Source of the DNA: Neoarius graeffei
Lineage: Eukaryota > Chordata > Actinopteri > Siluriformes > Ariidae
Direction: 5' to 3'
DNA length: 64,000 nt
Assembly (NCBI RefSeq): GCF_027579695.1
Contig: NC_083579.1
Span: 71,048,871 to 71,112,870, forward strand
Part shown: positions 1 to 10,950 of the stretch, in pieces
Layout: the number at the start of each line of letters is the position of its first letter
How positions within the stretch are numbered: position 1 is the stretch's first letter
Notes under the pieces: generated by a model
What the model was told of the DNA's origin: nothing
The model's database searches: none
Seen by the model: the letters and a program-made list of their open reading frames with translations, nothing else
Translations under genes and position numbers: made by a program

Positions 1-583
1 TGGTTCCAAAACGCAATAAACGCCAAATTTGAAAAATTGAAACTCCCGTCACCAAACCACCAGCGATTATCATATCTTACTCGTGCCATATTCAGTTTTC
101 GTCAAAACCCAATATCTGCCATTGATTTACTGTACACACGGCATTACGGCCTTTGATTCCAAAACGCAACAAGCGCCATCACCGATTTTTCTCAAAACCA
201 GACATATCCATTTGACCAATCAGAGGCTGCCATTGGCGTGAAGTCTTCTAAGATGGCTGTGCCCATGAAGTAGGAAATTGCTTCGGCACTTCTCACATTT
301 ATTGGACAATTTCATGCTGAATTATGAATAATTTCGATAAATAACTGGGGTAAAAGGCCGTGGCGTGGATATGTAGCGACTTGACACAAAAAAAATTACT
401 TGGTTCAGTTAAAAGCTGTTAATTAGTTCTGGATTTCATTTTTGAAGTTTATTATCATCAATGAGTTAGTCAATAAATTTTAAAACAGGATACAGTGGTT
501 TTCCTTTCATCACTTCCTGTAATCAGAAAAAGTGATTTTTCTTGAAACAGTGGAATTGGATATATAGCATTTTGGAACCAAAC
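1..583. mobile_element. Non-autonomous element with inverted ends, cut by window start
   Basis: The first bases (tggttccaaaacgc) reappear inverted at 567-583 (cattttggaaccaaa), and a related motif (gattccaaaacgcaac) recurs near 157. No coding frame is seen. The right end abuts a LINE coding fragment, so the element probably inserted into or beside a LINE. The family is unknown and the left boundary may lie outside the window. Confidence 0.4.
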
Positions 584-590
584 TTTTCAA

Positions 591-956
591 ATGGAAAAAC
601 AAATAAATGCAACGAAAATGGGGTTCCCAAGACAAATGCTGAAAATACCACGGACAGCTAAGAGAACAAATGAAAGTGTGCTGGAAGAAGCTAACAAACA
701 GCTGTGCCTCCTACAAAAAATAAGAAAACTCCAAGCAAAATTTTTCAGACATTTTATGAGAAAGCATAGTCTGGAGCACAGAATTACATGTGGGAAGATC
801 AACAATAAAAGATCGTGGGGAAGACAAAGAGAGAAGAACCTGGACGGCCTAGCAAAATGGATGAGGGCAAACAAAGGACTGGACCTGATCATCACATCTG
901 AAAACATAGGTAAGTGGAGGGACATGGTCGCCAACGCCTGTCAGCATGGCATATGA
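591..956 (+). pseudogene. LINE ORF2 C-terminal fragment
   Basis: A 121-residue open frame matches my recollection of the extreme C-terminus of non-LTR retrotransposon ORF2 proteins. It has a basic stretch ending PRTAKRTNESVLEE, then a FFRHFMRK motif, a GKI..KRSWGRQREK segment, and an ending KWRDMVANACQHG before the stop. Reverse transcriptase and endonuclease domains are missing, so this is a 5'-truncated remnant of the protein that would nick and copy the LINE RNA. The first ATG is simply where the preceding element ends, not a real start. The exact clade (CR1, RTE or other) cannot be settled by eye. Confidence 0.6.
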
Positions 957-1665
957 CGATGATGCACGTCACAAGTATATTAAAGGAGAACTGAAGGCAA
1001 ATTCTATTTATCTCATTTTATTAAATATCGGAATGCATTTTTGATAGTTATTTTGTCGCTGCTAGAGCAAGTTATGAGTGTTTGAAATATGCTCTGTAAT
1101 ATACATCAGTCCATATGTCAAAGCAGTGGCCGTAAACGAGATTCGTTGAGACCTGTGCGAGATATCATAGGATGGAAGTAAAACGTACAGCGCAAATCAA
1201 AGTGGCCGACATCTGCCAGTGTTGTCAAAAGACTCGCGCACCCTCTTTCAAATGCTGATGTAATCAAGCCAGAAGTTTTGTTTCTTTTGATAGCGATCAG
1301 GAAAGTTTGAAAAAAGTAGGCAATAATTGTCATTTAAACCCATTTTTGTGCAATACTTCGTTTGGAAAACAGTTTTCAAAATGGCAGCACTGACACCTGG
1401 CTGACACTTCATGTTTCGAAGTCTCGCACAAGTCTCGTGAAGATCGCGCGGATAAGTGACACCTGCCATGGACCAAACAAACTAAATTCAACACGGCTAA
1501 AAACCGAATCGGCCGATGAGTAGAATATTTAATTGCAATTAGTTGCCAATACGAGTCACGATATAAGGTTAGTAAACCAAAAACGTAATTGAATAACATG
1601 TTAATTAAGAAATAAAGCAAGTTTAAAAATGACTTCAGTTCTCTTTTACGCCATCTTCTGTTTAG

Positions 1666-1705
<40 letters not shown>

Positions 1706-1975
1706 TTAAATGTATACAGGTCTGAAATGACAATCTGTATTTTCCAAAGATTATATAGTTTCCTACTCATTTGTTTTTAGTTTTCTACACTCATGAAAGA
1801 GATTACTGACATTCCTCCAACAGGTGGTAATGTGAAGACTGAATCTTCGAAACAGTGATGCCATGAATAACTTGGCTTTTACTCCCAATATCTTGGAGTA
1901 ACAAAGGAAGTTGCACTGTTTTATAGAAACTGTGTGGCTCAGGAATCTATGTGGGCTTACTCACGGCACCATTTA
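957..1975. other. No gene; unclassified sequence with TAA microsatellite
   Basis: I see no supported coding region. 1100-1500 has the look of a degraded fish interspersed repeat: short overlapping open frames on the minus strand that do not continue, and repeated 'gagac.tgtgcgag' motifs. A (TAA)n tract follows at about 1666-1703. The right edge is the TA target of a Tc1 element. Confidence 0.4.
1666..1703. repeat. (TAA)n microsatellite
   Basis: About twelve uninterrupted taa units. Confidence 0.95.
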
Positions 1976-2352
1976 CAGTGCCTTGCAAAAGTATTCATAC
2001 CCCTTGAACTTTTTCACATTTTTCCGCCTTACAACAACAAACTTAAAAGTTTGTTATTGAGATTTTATGTGATAGACCAACACAGAGTAGCACATCATTG
2101 TGAAGTGAAACGAAAATGATAAATGGTCTTCAAAATTTTAAACAAATAAAAATCTGAAAAATGTGGTGTGCATTAGTATTCAGACCCCTGTGCTCTGATA
2201 CCTCTAAATACAATCCAGTGCAATCAGTTGCCTTCAGAAGTCATCTAATTAGTTAAGAGTCCTACTGTGTGTAATTTACTCTCAGCATAAATACACTTGT
2301 TCTGTGAAGGCCTCAGTGGTTTGTTAGAGAACACTGAAGAACAAACAGCATC

Positions 2353-3350
2353 ATGAAGACCAAAGAACTCACCAGACAGGTCAGGGATAAAGTTCTGGAG
2401 AAGTTTAAAGCAGGGTTAGGTTATAAAAAAAATATCCCAAGCTCTGAACATCTCAAGAAGCACTGTTCAATCCATCATTCAAAAATGGAAAAAGTGTGGC
2501 ACAACTACAAACCTACCAAGACATGGCCGTCCACCTAAACTGACAGAGCGAGCAAGGACAGCACTGGTCAGAGAAGCAGCCAAGAGGCCCATGATCACTC
2601 TGGAGGAGCTGCAGAAATCCACAGCTCAGGTGGGAGAATCTGTGTACAGGACAACTATAAGTTGGACACTCCACAAATCTGGCCTTTTTGGAAGAGTGGC
2701 AAGAAGAAAGCCATTGTTGAAAGACAGGCATAAGAAGCCATGTAGGGGACACCGCAAACATGTGGAAGAAGGTGCTTTGGTCAGATGAGACCAAAGTTGA
2801 ACTTTTTGGCCTAAATGCAAAGCGCTATGTGTGGCGGAAAACTAACACTGCTCATCACCCTGCACACACCATCCCCACTGTGAAACATGGTGGTGGCAGC
2901 ATCATGCTATGGGGATGCTTTTCTTCAACAGGGACAGGGAAGCTGGTCAGAGTTGATGGGAAGATGGATGGAGCTAAATACAGGGCAATCCTGGAAGAAA
3001 ACCTGTTGGAGGCTGCAAAAGACTTGAGACTGGGAAGGAGATTCACCTTCCAGCAAGACAATGACCCGAAATATACAGCGAGAGCTACAATGGAATGGTT
3101 TAGATCAAAGAATATTTATGTGTTAGAATGGCCCAGTCAAAGTCCAGACCTAAATCCCATTGAGCATCTGTGGCAAGTCTTGAAAATTGCTGTTCACAGA
3201 TGCTCTCCATCCAATCTGGCTGAGCTTGAGCTATTTTGCAAAGAAGAATGGGCAAAAATTTCAGTGTCTAGATGTGCAAAGCTGGTAGAGACATACCACA
3301 AAAGACTTGCAGCTGTAATTGCAGCAAAAGGTGGCTCTACAAAGTATTGA
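2353..3350 (+). pseudogene. Degenerate Tc1 transposase
   Basis: The start (MKTKELTRQVRDKV) is the helix-turn-helix N-terminus of a fish Tc1 transposase. Homology then moves through three frames (starting near 2353, 2591 and 2760), so at least two frameshifts are present. A stretch after the RRKPLLKDRHKK motif is deleted around 2730-2750. The C-terminal catalytic half is open for 196 residues and keeps all three acidic residues: LWSDETK, QQDNDPKYT and SPDLNPIE. The last two are separated by 34 residues (DD34E). Normal length would be about 340 residues. The protein would bind its own inverted repeats and cut and paste the element; this copy cannot make a full protein. Confidence 0.85.
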
Positions 3351-3547
3351 TGCAGGGGGGCTGAATACTAATGCACATCACATTTTTCAGATTTTTATTT
3401 GTTTAAAATTTTGAAGACCATTTATCATTTTCGTTTCACTTCATAATTATGTGCTACTCTGTGTTGGTCTATCACATAAAACCTCAATAAAAAAAACTTT
3501 TAAGTTCATGGTTGTAAGGTGGAAAAATGTGAAAAAGTTCAAGGGGT

Positions 3548-3918
3548 GGGCGGCACGGTGGTGTAGTGGTTAGCGCTGTCGCCTCACAGCAAGAAGGTCC
3601 GGGTTCGAGCCCCGTGGCTGGCGAGGGCCTTTCTGTGTGGAGTTTGCATGTTCTCCCCGTGTCCGCGTGGGTTTCCTCCGGGTGCTCCGGTTTCCCCCAC
3701 AGTCCAAAGACATGCAGGTTAGGTTAACTGGTGACTCTAAATTGACCGTAGGTGTGAATGTGAGTGTGAATGGTTGTCTGTGTCTATGTGTCAGCCCTGT
3801 GATGATCTGGCGACTTGTCCAGGGTGTACCCCGCCTTTCGCCCGTAGTCAGCTGGGATAGGCTCCAGCTTGCCTGCGACCCTGTAGAACAGGATAAAACG
3901 GCTAGAGATAATGAGATG
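3548..3918 (+). mobile_element. tRNA-derived V-SINE (Mermaid-like), full length
   Basis: It starts gggcggcacggtgg with a pol III A box (tagtggttagcg) and B box (ggttcgagcccc). The conserved tgttctccccgtgtccgcg and tttcccccacagtccaaag block follows, and the tail ends gataatgagatg. It is flanked by a perfect 12-bp TSD agttcaaggggt (3536-3547 and 3919-3930) and lies inside the right inverted repeat of Tc1 element (a). Confidence 0.9.
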
Positions 3919-4184
3919 AGTTCAAGGGGTATGAATACTTTACATTGTACTGTAGCACTGTACATTTACCAAGTCTCATAACCACTGCCAACCTGAACAC
4001 TAGTTTGTTCTGTCCTTTACAGAGTGCCTTAAGGACTCAGTAGTCACCTAATCAACGTATTTAATTTTGTGTTGAAAGCTCGATTACTGTTCTCCATCAA
4101 AAATTATTCTATCCACATTTACTGGATATGAGCAATATGAGCATGCTCTGATTGGTTACTCTTCTACTAGGATATCAGCTCATA

Positions 4185-5799
4185 CAGTGGTGCTTGAAAG
4201 TTTGTGAACCCTTTAGAATTTTCTATATTTCTGCATAAATATGACCGAAAACATCATCAGATTTTCACACGAGTCCTAAAAGTAGATAAAGAGAACCCAG
4301 TTACACAAATAAGACAAAAATACTATACTTGGTCATTATTTATTTATTTATTGAGGAAAATGATCCAATATTACATACCTGTGAGTGGCAAAAGTATGTG
4401 AACCTCTAGGATTAGCAGTTAATTTGAAGGTGAAATTAGAGTCAGGTGTTTTCCATCAATGGGATGACAATCAGGTGTGAGTGGGCACCCTGTTTTATTT
4501 AAAGAACAGGGATCTATCAAAGTCTGATCTTCACAACACATGTCTGTGGAAGTGTATCATGGCACGAACGAAGGAGACTTCTGAGGACCTCAGAAAAAGT
4601 GTTGTTGATGCTCATCAGGCTGGAAAAGGTTACAAAACCATCTCTAAAGAGTTTGGACTCCACCAATCCACAGTCAGACAGATTGTGTACAAATGGAGGA
4701 AATTCAAGACCATTGTTACCCTCCCCAGGAGTGGCCAACCAACAAAAATCACTCCAAGAGCAAGGCATGTAATAGTCAGCAATGTCACAAAGGACCCCAG
4801 GGTAACTTCTAAGCAACTGAAGGCCTCTCTCACATTGGCTAATGTTAATGTTCAAGAGTCCACCATCAGGAGAACACTGAACAACAATGGTGTGCATGGA
4901 AGGGTTGCAAGGAGAAAGCCACTGCTCTCCAAAAAGAACATTGCTGCTCATCTGCAGTTTGCTAAAAATCACGTGGACAAGCCAGAAGGCTATTGGAAAA
5001 ATGTTTTGTGAACAGATGAGACCAAAATAGAACTTTTTGGTTTAAATGAGAAGTGTTATGTTTGGAGAAAGGAAAACACCATTCCAGCATAAGAACCTTA
5101 TCCCATCTGTGAAACATGGTGGTGGTAGCAACATGGTTTGGGCCTGTTTTGCTGCATCTGGGCCAGGACGGCTTGCTATCATTGATGGAAAAATGCATTC
5201 TGAATTACACCAGCGAATTCTAAAGGAAAATGTCAGGACATCTGTCCATGAACTGAATCTCAAGAGAAGGTGGGTCATGCAGCAAGACAACCACCCTAAG
5301 CACACAAGCCATTCTACCAAAGAACAGTTAAAGAAGAATAAAGTTAATGTTTTGGAATGGTCAAGTCAAAGTCCTGACCTTAATCCAATCGAAATGTTGT
5401 GGAAGGACCTGAAGCGAGCAGTTCATGTGAGGAAACCCACCAACATCCCAGAGTTGAAGCTGTTCTGTATGGAGGAATGGGCTAAAATTCCTCCAAGCCG
5501 GTGTGCAGGACTGATCAACAGTTACCGGAAACGTTTAGTTGCAGTTATTGCTGCACAAGGGGGTCACACCAGATACTGAAAGCAAAGCTTCACATACTTT
5601 CGCCACTCACAGATATGTAATATTGGATCATTTTCCTCAATAAATAAATGACCAAGTATAATATTTTTGTCTCATTTGTTTAACTGGCTTCTCTTTAGCT
5701 ACGTTTAGGACTTGTGTGAAAATCTGATGATGTTTTAGGTCATATTTATACAAAAATATAGAAAATTCTAAAGGGTTCACAAACTTTCAAGCACCACTG
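4185..5799 (+). mobile_element. Tc1-like transposon (b)
   Basis: Both ends are intact: cagtggtgcttgaaagtttg at the left and its inverse caaactttcaagcaccactg at the right. TA target duplications lie at 4183-4184 and 5800-5801. The inverted repeats are about 200 bp long (through the gtcctaaa...gtagataaagagaac region). It belongs to the same family as the minus-strand element at 46035-47644. Confidence 0.93.
4559..5579 (+). pseudogene. Tc1 transposase with one nonsense codon and one frameshift
   Basis: The frame starts MARTKETSEDLRKS (paired-like helix-turn-helix), continues through WRKFKTIVTLPRSG and RRKPLLSKKN, and reaches a TGA at 5009-5011. The sister copy at 46-47 kb has TGG there (Trp of the WTDETK motif). 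The same frame then runs on to about 5087, where two bases are missing relative to the sister copy (acaccattcc against acactgcattcc). It resumes in another frame to [25 protein letters not shown] and a final GGHTRY stop at 5579. Total length would be about 340 residues, the family norm. Confidence 0.88.
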
Positions 5800-5824
5800 T
5801 ATATCGTGAGTAGAGAAAAACAAA

Positions 5825-5992
5825 ATGGCAGAGTATTTTGCTGAACCAACCGAGGACGAAATAAAACTACTCGAAAACAAAACCCCCAAAAATACAAAAA
5901 CACCACCAACAACAACAGCAACAAAATATGGAATGAAAGTATCTGATAGTAAGAACATCTCTTTTTTTAATTTTTCAATAATTATTATGAGA
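5825..5992 (+). pseudogene. Crypton-like N-terminal coding fragment
   Basis: The frame reads MAEYFAEPTEDEIKLLENK, then PKNTK, ATKYGMKV and a stop near 5992. The combination 'E-N-x-x-P-K-x-T-K ... A-T-K-(F/Y)-G' is shared with the exon at 30829-30953. It resembles the start of fish proteins that carry a tyrosine-recombinase (DUF3504) domain; this is recognition from memory. The threonine-rich insert and early stop show decay. No recombinase domain is visible downstream. Confidence 0.4.
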
Positions 5993-6640
5993 TAATAATT
6001 ATCTCATAGATATCGCAAGGTAATAATTATTATGCTACACACCTCGTCAGCTATCATCTCACGTATGACTCAATTTCTGGGAATAATTCAATTATCTTGC
6101 TCAATAGCTCTTCCCAGTTGCTCACATGGCATATTAGTAGAGGACCTGGATAAGATATGTATGCATATAATTTAGGAAAGGATAACTCAACTGTTAGCGG
6201 CTAATTTGAACCCAAGGAACAACTTGGGATGTGTGCCAAAAATGACCAATCCAAGATGGCTGCCAGTAGCCAAATTGAAAATATAAATTTTTGAACCACT
6301 TACCACAGAAGTATGTGCAATACCCCATTTTATGTTTTTTTGGGGGGGGTATGGGGAATACATTAGTGACATCATTTTCATGATTGAAGGAAAAGGGAAC
6401 AAGCTATGGTCAAAGGCAAGGTAAAAAAAAAAAAAAATATTGGCCAAAATTGCAGTTTCACAGAAAACATGAGAAAAACAGAAAAACCCTACTTCAAACA
6501 TGAAATCATGGAATTGGAAGACCTACAGTATGCACATAATTTAGGAGAGTATAAGAAAGCAAGCATTTGATTAAGATAAAGAAATTGTATTTTCAATCAC
6601 ATTATTATGATCAATGGAAAGTTAAGTTAAAGTGAAAAAT

Positions 6641-6781
6641 CTCATCTCATCTCATTATCTCTAGCCGCTTTATCCTGTTCTACAGGGTCGCAGGCAAGCT
6701 GGAGCCTATCCCAGCTGACTACGGGCGAAAGGCGGGGTACACCCGGGACAAGTCGCCAGGTCATCACAGGGCTGACACATA
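6641..6781 (-). mobile_element. 5'-truncated V-SINE
   Basis: Only the 3' part of the SINE is present, in inverse orientation (ctcatctcattatctctagc to gggctgacacat). The perfect 13-bp TSD taaagtgaaaaat (6628-6640 and 6782-6794) proves retroposition of an already truncated copy. Confidence 0.9.
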
Positions 6782-6869
6782 TAAAGTGAAAAATACAAAA
6801 TAAAACTTATTTTAGTAGGCAGCAATATCTTGAAAGCCTAAATGTTGAACAGTCAACAATACAACTTTT

Positions 6870-7040
6870 TTTTAAAGATTTTTTTGGGCTTCTTTCACCC
6901 CTATTATTGGATAGGACAGTGTAGAGACAGGAAACGAGCGGGAGAGAGAGACAGGGAGGGATCGGGAAACGACCTCGGGTCGGAATCGAACCCGGGTCCC
7001 CGGCACGGCGCCCCATCCACCTGAGCCATGACGCCCCCCC
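6870..7040 (-). mobile_element. tRNA-derived SINE, second family
   Basis: On the minus strand the head reads ggggggcgtcatggctcagg (A-box-like), followed by the B box gggttcgattccgac. A pyrimidine-rich body (tctctctcccgctcgtttcc) follows, then caataataggggtgaaag and an A-rich tail. The perfect 15-bp TSD aacaatacaactttt lies at 6855-6869 and 7041-7055. The same family occurs at 53067-53250. Confidence 0.88.
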
Positions 7041-7288
7041 AACAATACAACTTTTAACATCACATTATTACCGTTTATGTGTCACATAAACCAGGGTCAG
7101 GAACATGAAGAGTAACACAATAATAAAACCGTAATACTGGCGGCCATCTTGGATTGGTAATTTTCAGGCTGTTCACCCCGGATAGCAATTTTGGCACACA
7201 TCCCGAGTTATTCCTTGGGTTCAAATTAGCCGATAACAGTTGAGTTAAATTATGTGCATACATGTCTAAGCCAGGTCCTAGACTATAT

Positions 7289-8906
7289 TGACTCTATGTG
7301 CAGGAAGATGCAAGAAATGAAAGCAATTATAGGTCTCCAGGTCTAATTACTTGTTTACCTTGTGAGGAAAAAAAACCCCCACAAAACCCGAAATAATAGC
7401 AAGGATAAAATCACAATAAAACCATTAAAAACACAAATATAGACAAAATAGACAAACATAGAGCCAAACAAGAAAACTAAATTAGCACACATACAAAAAA
7501 TAGTACGTTGCGGGGGGGGGACACCAGCAAACTTTTAGTTTAAAAAGAAATCCAAAAACAAAATTCAACCAAAATGTGAATGAATAAATAAATAAATAAA
7601 TAAATATTGATATATTCCATCTATTTTGCGGGCGCAAATGCACTTCGTCTTGGGAGGAATGATGCAGAACAAGCCGCTTATGTTACAGGCCTTCCCTCAT
7701 CTCTGGGCTATTTGTCACTAAGCCGCTATGTGTGCTCGGCAAAGAAACATCAAAGGCTGACAATAATATTTGTATGCAAGTGTTTGGAATAATATTTTCT
7801 TCTTGACGACAAAAAGCCTTGAGGCTCGTGACAACTGAAAAGCACAACCCAGTGTCAATAACAGTATCCTACTGACGCAGAATGGTATTGTGACGCTACA
7901 GAGTCTTGTCTCCATTTGTAGGAATAATAATTATTTGGTTACTCGTCCTGAGATGCATTGTTTAGTAGCTTTCCGTTAAAAAACAAAACGCTGTTCGTAT
8001 ACTGCATAATGGAAACAGATAAGACGTGTTTAATGCTATATTTGTTTTATTTAAGGACATTTAAATGCTGGTGGAAAAAACAAAACAAAACAGAAGATTT
8101 CTCCAAAACCTTGCCAAGATCCACATCTATCCATATTCAAGTGGAGATAAGGAAGCACGCATACATGCTTGAGAAACATTAAGGAGGAAAAAAAAAAAAC
8201 ACTCCACATGAGAGGGTGCTCTACGACACCCCTCCATCTGGACACATGTCCCTTCTTCGCAAAACAACACGAGTTTCCCATGTAGCCTCCACACTTCATC
8301 CTCCCAAGGCTAACACGGTGGCCTCTGATAATTTGTTCTGCTCCAGTCTCTCTCATCATTACTTCCTGCAGATCCCTGCTGCTGTTTGTGCATCATTTTC
8401 TTTTAGAGGGATTATGCATATTTCTGAATGCTAATGAGAGTGGCGCATTGGTAATCATCACCTGGGCTCCCTGAAGGTTGCTCTCCTACATAGCAGACAT
8501 GAATAAATTATTAAATGAAATCTAATTTCATTTGTGGAGCAGCTGAATCTAATTCTGCTTTTGCCCTCCACAGACTGCACATCAGTGACCCTGAGGTTTT
8601 AATAATATTATTTAAATATAACAGACATGCAAGTGCAACAATAGAGACATGCTATAGAGCCTTCAGCCACATCAAAATGAATATGAAATAATTCAATAAG
8701 AGGACTGCAGATACAGTAGGAGGAAATTTGCTGCATGGAAAAAAAAAAGAAAGAATCGGAAGGAAACCATAGACAAAACTGTGTTCCGATAGTCAGATAC
8801 ACAAGTCAGATTTACTGGATTAACGTTATTTCTCAGAGATGGTGGAAAACATATGCAATCTAATCATGTAGCATCTAGTAAATTATATTAAAAATCAGTT
8901 ACACAC
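7289..8906. other. No gene; largely unrepeated sequence, possible conserved non-coding DNA
   Basis: 7300-7580 is A-rich with a poly-G run near 7512, and an (AAAT)n tract sits at 7582-7605. From 7610 to 8890 I recognise no repeat and no coding homology. The only open frames are short and overlapping. 8390-8600 has a texture suggestive of a conserved vertebrate enhancer (see findings). Confidence 0.45.
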
Positions 8907-9285
8907 TCAGGTGGCACGGTGGTGTAGTGGTTAGCACTGTCGCCTCACAGCAAGAAGGTCCTGGGTTCGAGCCCCGTGGCCGGCGAGGGCCTTTCTGTGC
9001 AGAGTTTGCATGTTCTCCCCGTGTCCGCGTGGGTTTCCTCCGGGTGCTCCGGTTTCCCCCACAGTCCAAAGACATGCAGGTTAGGTTAACTGGTGACTCT
9101 AAATTGACCGTAGGTGTGAATGTGAGTGTGAATGGTTGTCTGTGTCTATGTGTCAGCCCTGTGATGACCTGGCGACTTGTCCAGGGTGTACCCCGCCTTT
9201 CGCCCGTAGTCAGCTGGGGTAGGCTCCAGCTTGCCTGTGACCCTGTAGAACAGGATAAAGCGGCTAGAGATAATGAGATGAGAGG
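8907..9285 (+). mobile_element. tRNA-derived V-SINE, full length
   Basis: The head is gtggcacggtggtgtagtgg with A and B boxes, the V-SINE core is complete, and the tail is gataatgagatgagagg. TSD agttacacac lies at 8897-8906 and 9286-9295. Open frames across it are artefacts of SINE sequence. Confidence 0.88.
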
Positions 9286-9575
9286 AGTTACACACACTGA
9301 AAGACTGACAGAGGCAGCACCGTTCGTTGCTATTTTTGTTCAAGTGTTTCAAGTACATAATCATGCCGGGTCTCTTCCAAAGAGTAATCATGATTCAAAG
9401 AAAAGCTGGGCTTGCTATTAGCCAGCTCTTTTGTTCAAATCGTACAAACCGGCCGCTCAAGGCTTCATGTAATCTGTACTTTGGTTGGTAGATACGGTAT
9501 GCACTTAGTCTTAGACTGTGTCAATCTACAGGCTGGGCTAGAAAGAAATCAGTCAAGCTTCTTCATTCATTTTAT

Positions 9576-9948
9576 ATCTCATCTCATTATCTCTAGCCGC
9601 TTTATCCTTCTACAGGGTCGCAGGCAAGCTGGAGCCTATCCCAGCTGACTACGGGCGAAAGGCGGGGTACACCCTGGACAAGTCGCCAGGTCATCACAGG
9701 GCTGACACATAGACACAGACAACCATTCACACTCACATTCACACCTACGGTCAATTTAGAGTCACCAGTTAACCTAACCTGCATGTCTTTGGACTGTGGG
9801 GGAAACCGGAGCACCCGGAGGAAACCCACGCGGACACGGGGAGAACATGCAAACTCCGCACAGAAAGGCCCTCGCCGGCCCCGGGGCTCGAACCCAGACC
9901 TTCTTGCTGTGAGGCGACAGCGCTAACCACTACACCACCGTGCCGCCC
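9576..9948 (-). mobile_element. tRNA-derived V-SINE, full length
   Basis: An inverse-orientation copy from the atctcatctcattatctcta tail to ccaccgtgccgccc. One 'tgt' is missing in the 'ctttatcc-tctacagg' segment, a variant shared with the copy at 62488-62864. The TSD is not clear. It abuts the left end of a Tc1 element. Confidence 0.87.
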
Positions 9949-10650
9949 ATATACACACACAGTCAGAAGTTTACATACAGTGAGGTGAATGTCATCATGG
10001 ATATGAATGTCATGGCAATATTTGGGCTTTCAGTAATTCCTCTGAACTGTTCTTTTTCTGTGGCAGAATGATTGCACAGCATACAACTTTAATTTAAAAA
10101 AAAAAAACACAAGAATTTGGTGCACAGGTTTTAATTTTCTTTGGCTTTTCTGAAATCAACACAGGGTCAAAATTATACAGTACATACAGGGTCAAAAATT
10201 TACATGCTCTCACTTCGATTATTAATTCAGAGGTGCTGAAACTTCCAAAATGTCTCCTATCTTGCCAAGGCCGAGGTCTCTTAACTTCCTGTTAGTGATC
10301 ATGACAACAGCTGGTAGATTCTCTATGCCTTCATAAAAAGGGTTTGTTTACAGCACTCATCAGATTGACCAACACACAGTAAAATGGGAAAGTCCAAGGA
10401 GCTCAATGCAGATCTGAGAAAGAAGATTGCAGATATACACAACTCTGGAATGTCTCTCGGAGCCATTTCTAAACAAGTGCAATTTCCAAGATCAGTTCAA
10501 ACAATTGTATGCAAGGTATTGTAAGGTGTAGTCACTTTGCCAAGCCACTTTGCTTCAAGAAAACCCAAACTGTCACCCTCAGCTGAAAGGAAATTGGTTT
10601 GGATGGTCAGGAACAACCTGGGAACCACCATGGCACAGCCCTGCTATGAA

Positions 10651-10871
10651 CTGGATGGATGGATGGATGGATGGATGGATGGATGGAAGGAAGGAAGCAC
10701 AACTTTATTCATCACAGACTTGTGAAATTTCCTCTCTGCATTTAACCCATCTGAAGCAGTGAACACACACATGCACACACATGTGAGCAATGAGCACACA
10801 CACATACCCAGAGCAGTGGGCAGCCATGCTAACAGCACCCGGGGAGAAATCAGTAGTTAGGTGCCTCGCTC

Positions 10872-10902
<31 letters not shown>

Positions 10903-10904
10903 TC
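10651..10904. mobile_element. V-SINE-derived fragment flanked by GGAT and CTTT tracts
   Basis: A (GGAT)n tract (10651-10686) leads into actttattcatcac...gaaatttcctctctgcattt, then aacccatctgaagcagtgaa, and 'cagtgggcagccatgctaa'. It ends in (CTTT)n at 10870-10904. The same unit is seen complete at 56191-56556. It sits inside Tc1 element (c). Confidence 0.7.
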
Positions 10905-10950
10905 AGAAGCTGATGGATCACTGTCTACAGTTCAGACCACCAAGGACTAA

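Larger units (their letters stand above)
1976..3952 (+). mobile_element. Tc1-like transposon (a), interrupted by a SINE
   Basis: The left end begins cagtgccttgcaaaagta after a TA at 1974-1975. The right end is its inverted counterpart (ggggtatgaatactt...gtactg) followed by TA at 3953-3954. Inner inverted and direct repeats (gtgaaaaagttcaagg, ttttaagtt) also match. The right inverted repeat is split by a full SINE at 3548-3918. The central region is a degenerate transposase. Confidence 0.88.
4085..5992 (+). mobile_element. Crypton-like 5' fragment, split by a Tc1
   Basis: The sequence 4100-4184 (attattctatccacattta... to ggatatcagctcata) recurs at 36480-36560 and 40072-40155. It continues after the Tc1 at 5802 with a short reading frame. 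Joined across the Tc1, it forms the 5' end of a repeat whose protein start resembles the exon at 30829-30953. Family assignment to Crypton (tyrosine recombinase) rests on recognition of the N-terminal motif only. Confidence 0.4.
6131..7288. mobile_element. Unclassified element with about 135-bp inverted ends, carrying two SINEs
   Basis: The block 6131-6285 (aggacctgg ... caactgtta.cggctaat, ccaaggaa, gggatgtgtgccaaaa, ccaatccaagatgg) recurs inverted at 7135-7288. Between the arms are a 5'-truncated V-SINE (6641-6781) and a tRNA-SINE (6870-7040), each with its own TSD. No transposase is visible, so it is probably a non-autonomous DNA transposon. No clear TSD for the outer element was found. 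Confidence 0.6.

Noticed and set aside
3560..3625. Functional tRNA genes at SINE heads and at 53067-53140, 61550-61600
   Set aside because: A and B boxes are present, but the cloverleaf is not completed and each is followed by a SINE body and, for several, flanked by TSDs.
9602..9829. Open frames of 70-160 codons at 3637-3981, 8899-9421, 9602-9960, 30059-30542, 62518-62921
   Set aside because: All are translations of V-SINE copies in either strand; the same peptides recur wherever the SINE occurs.
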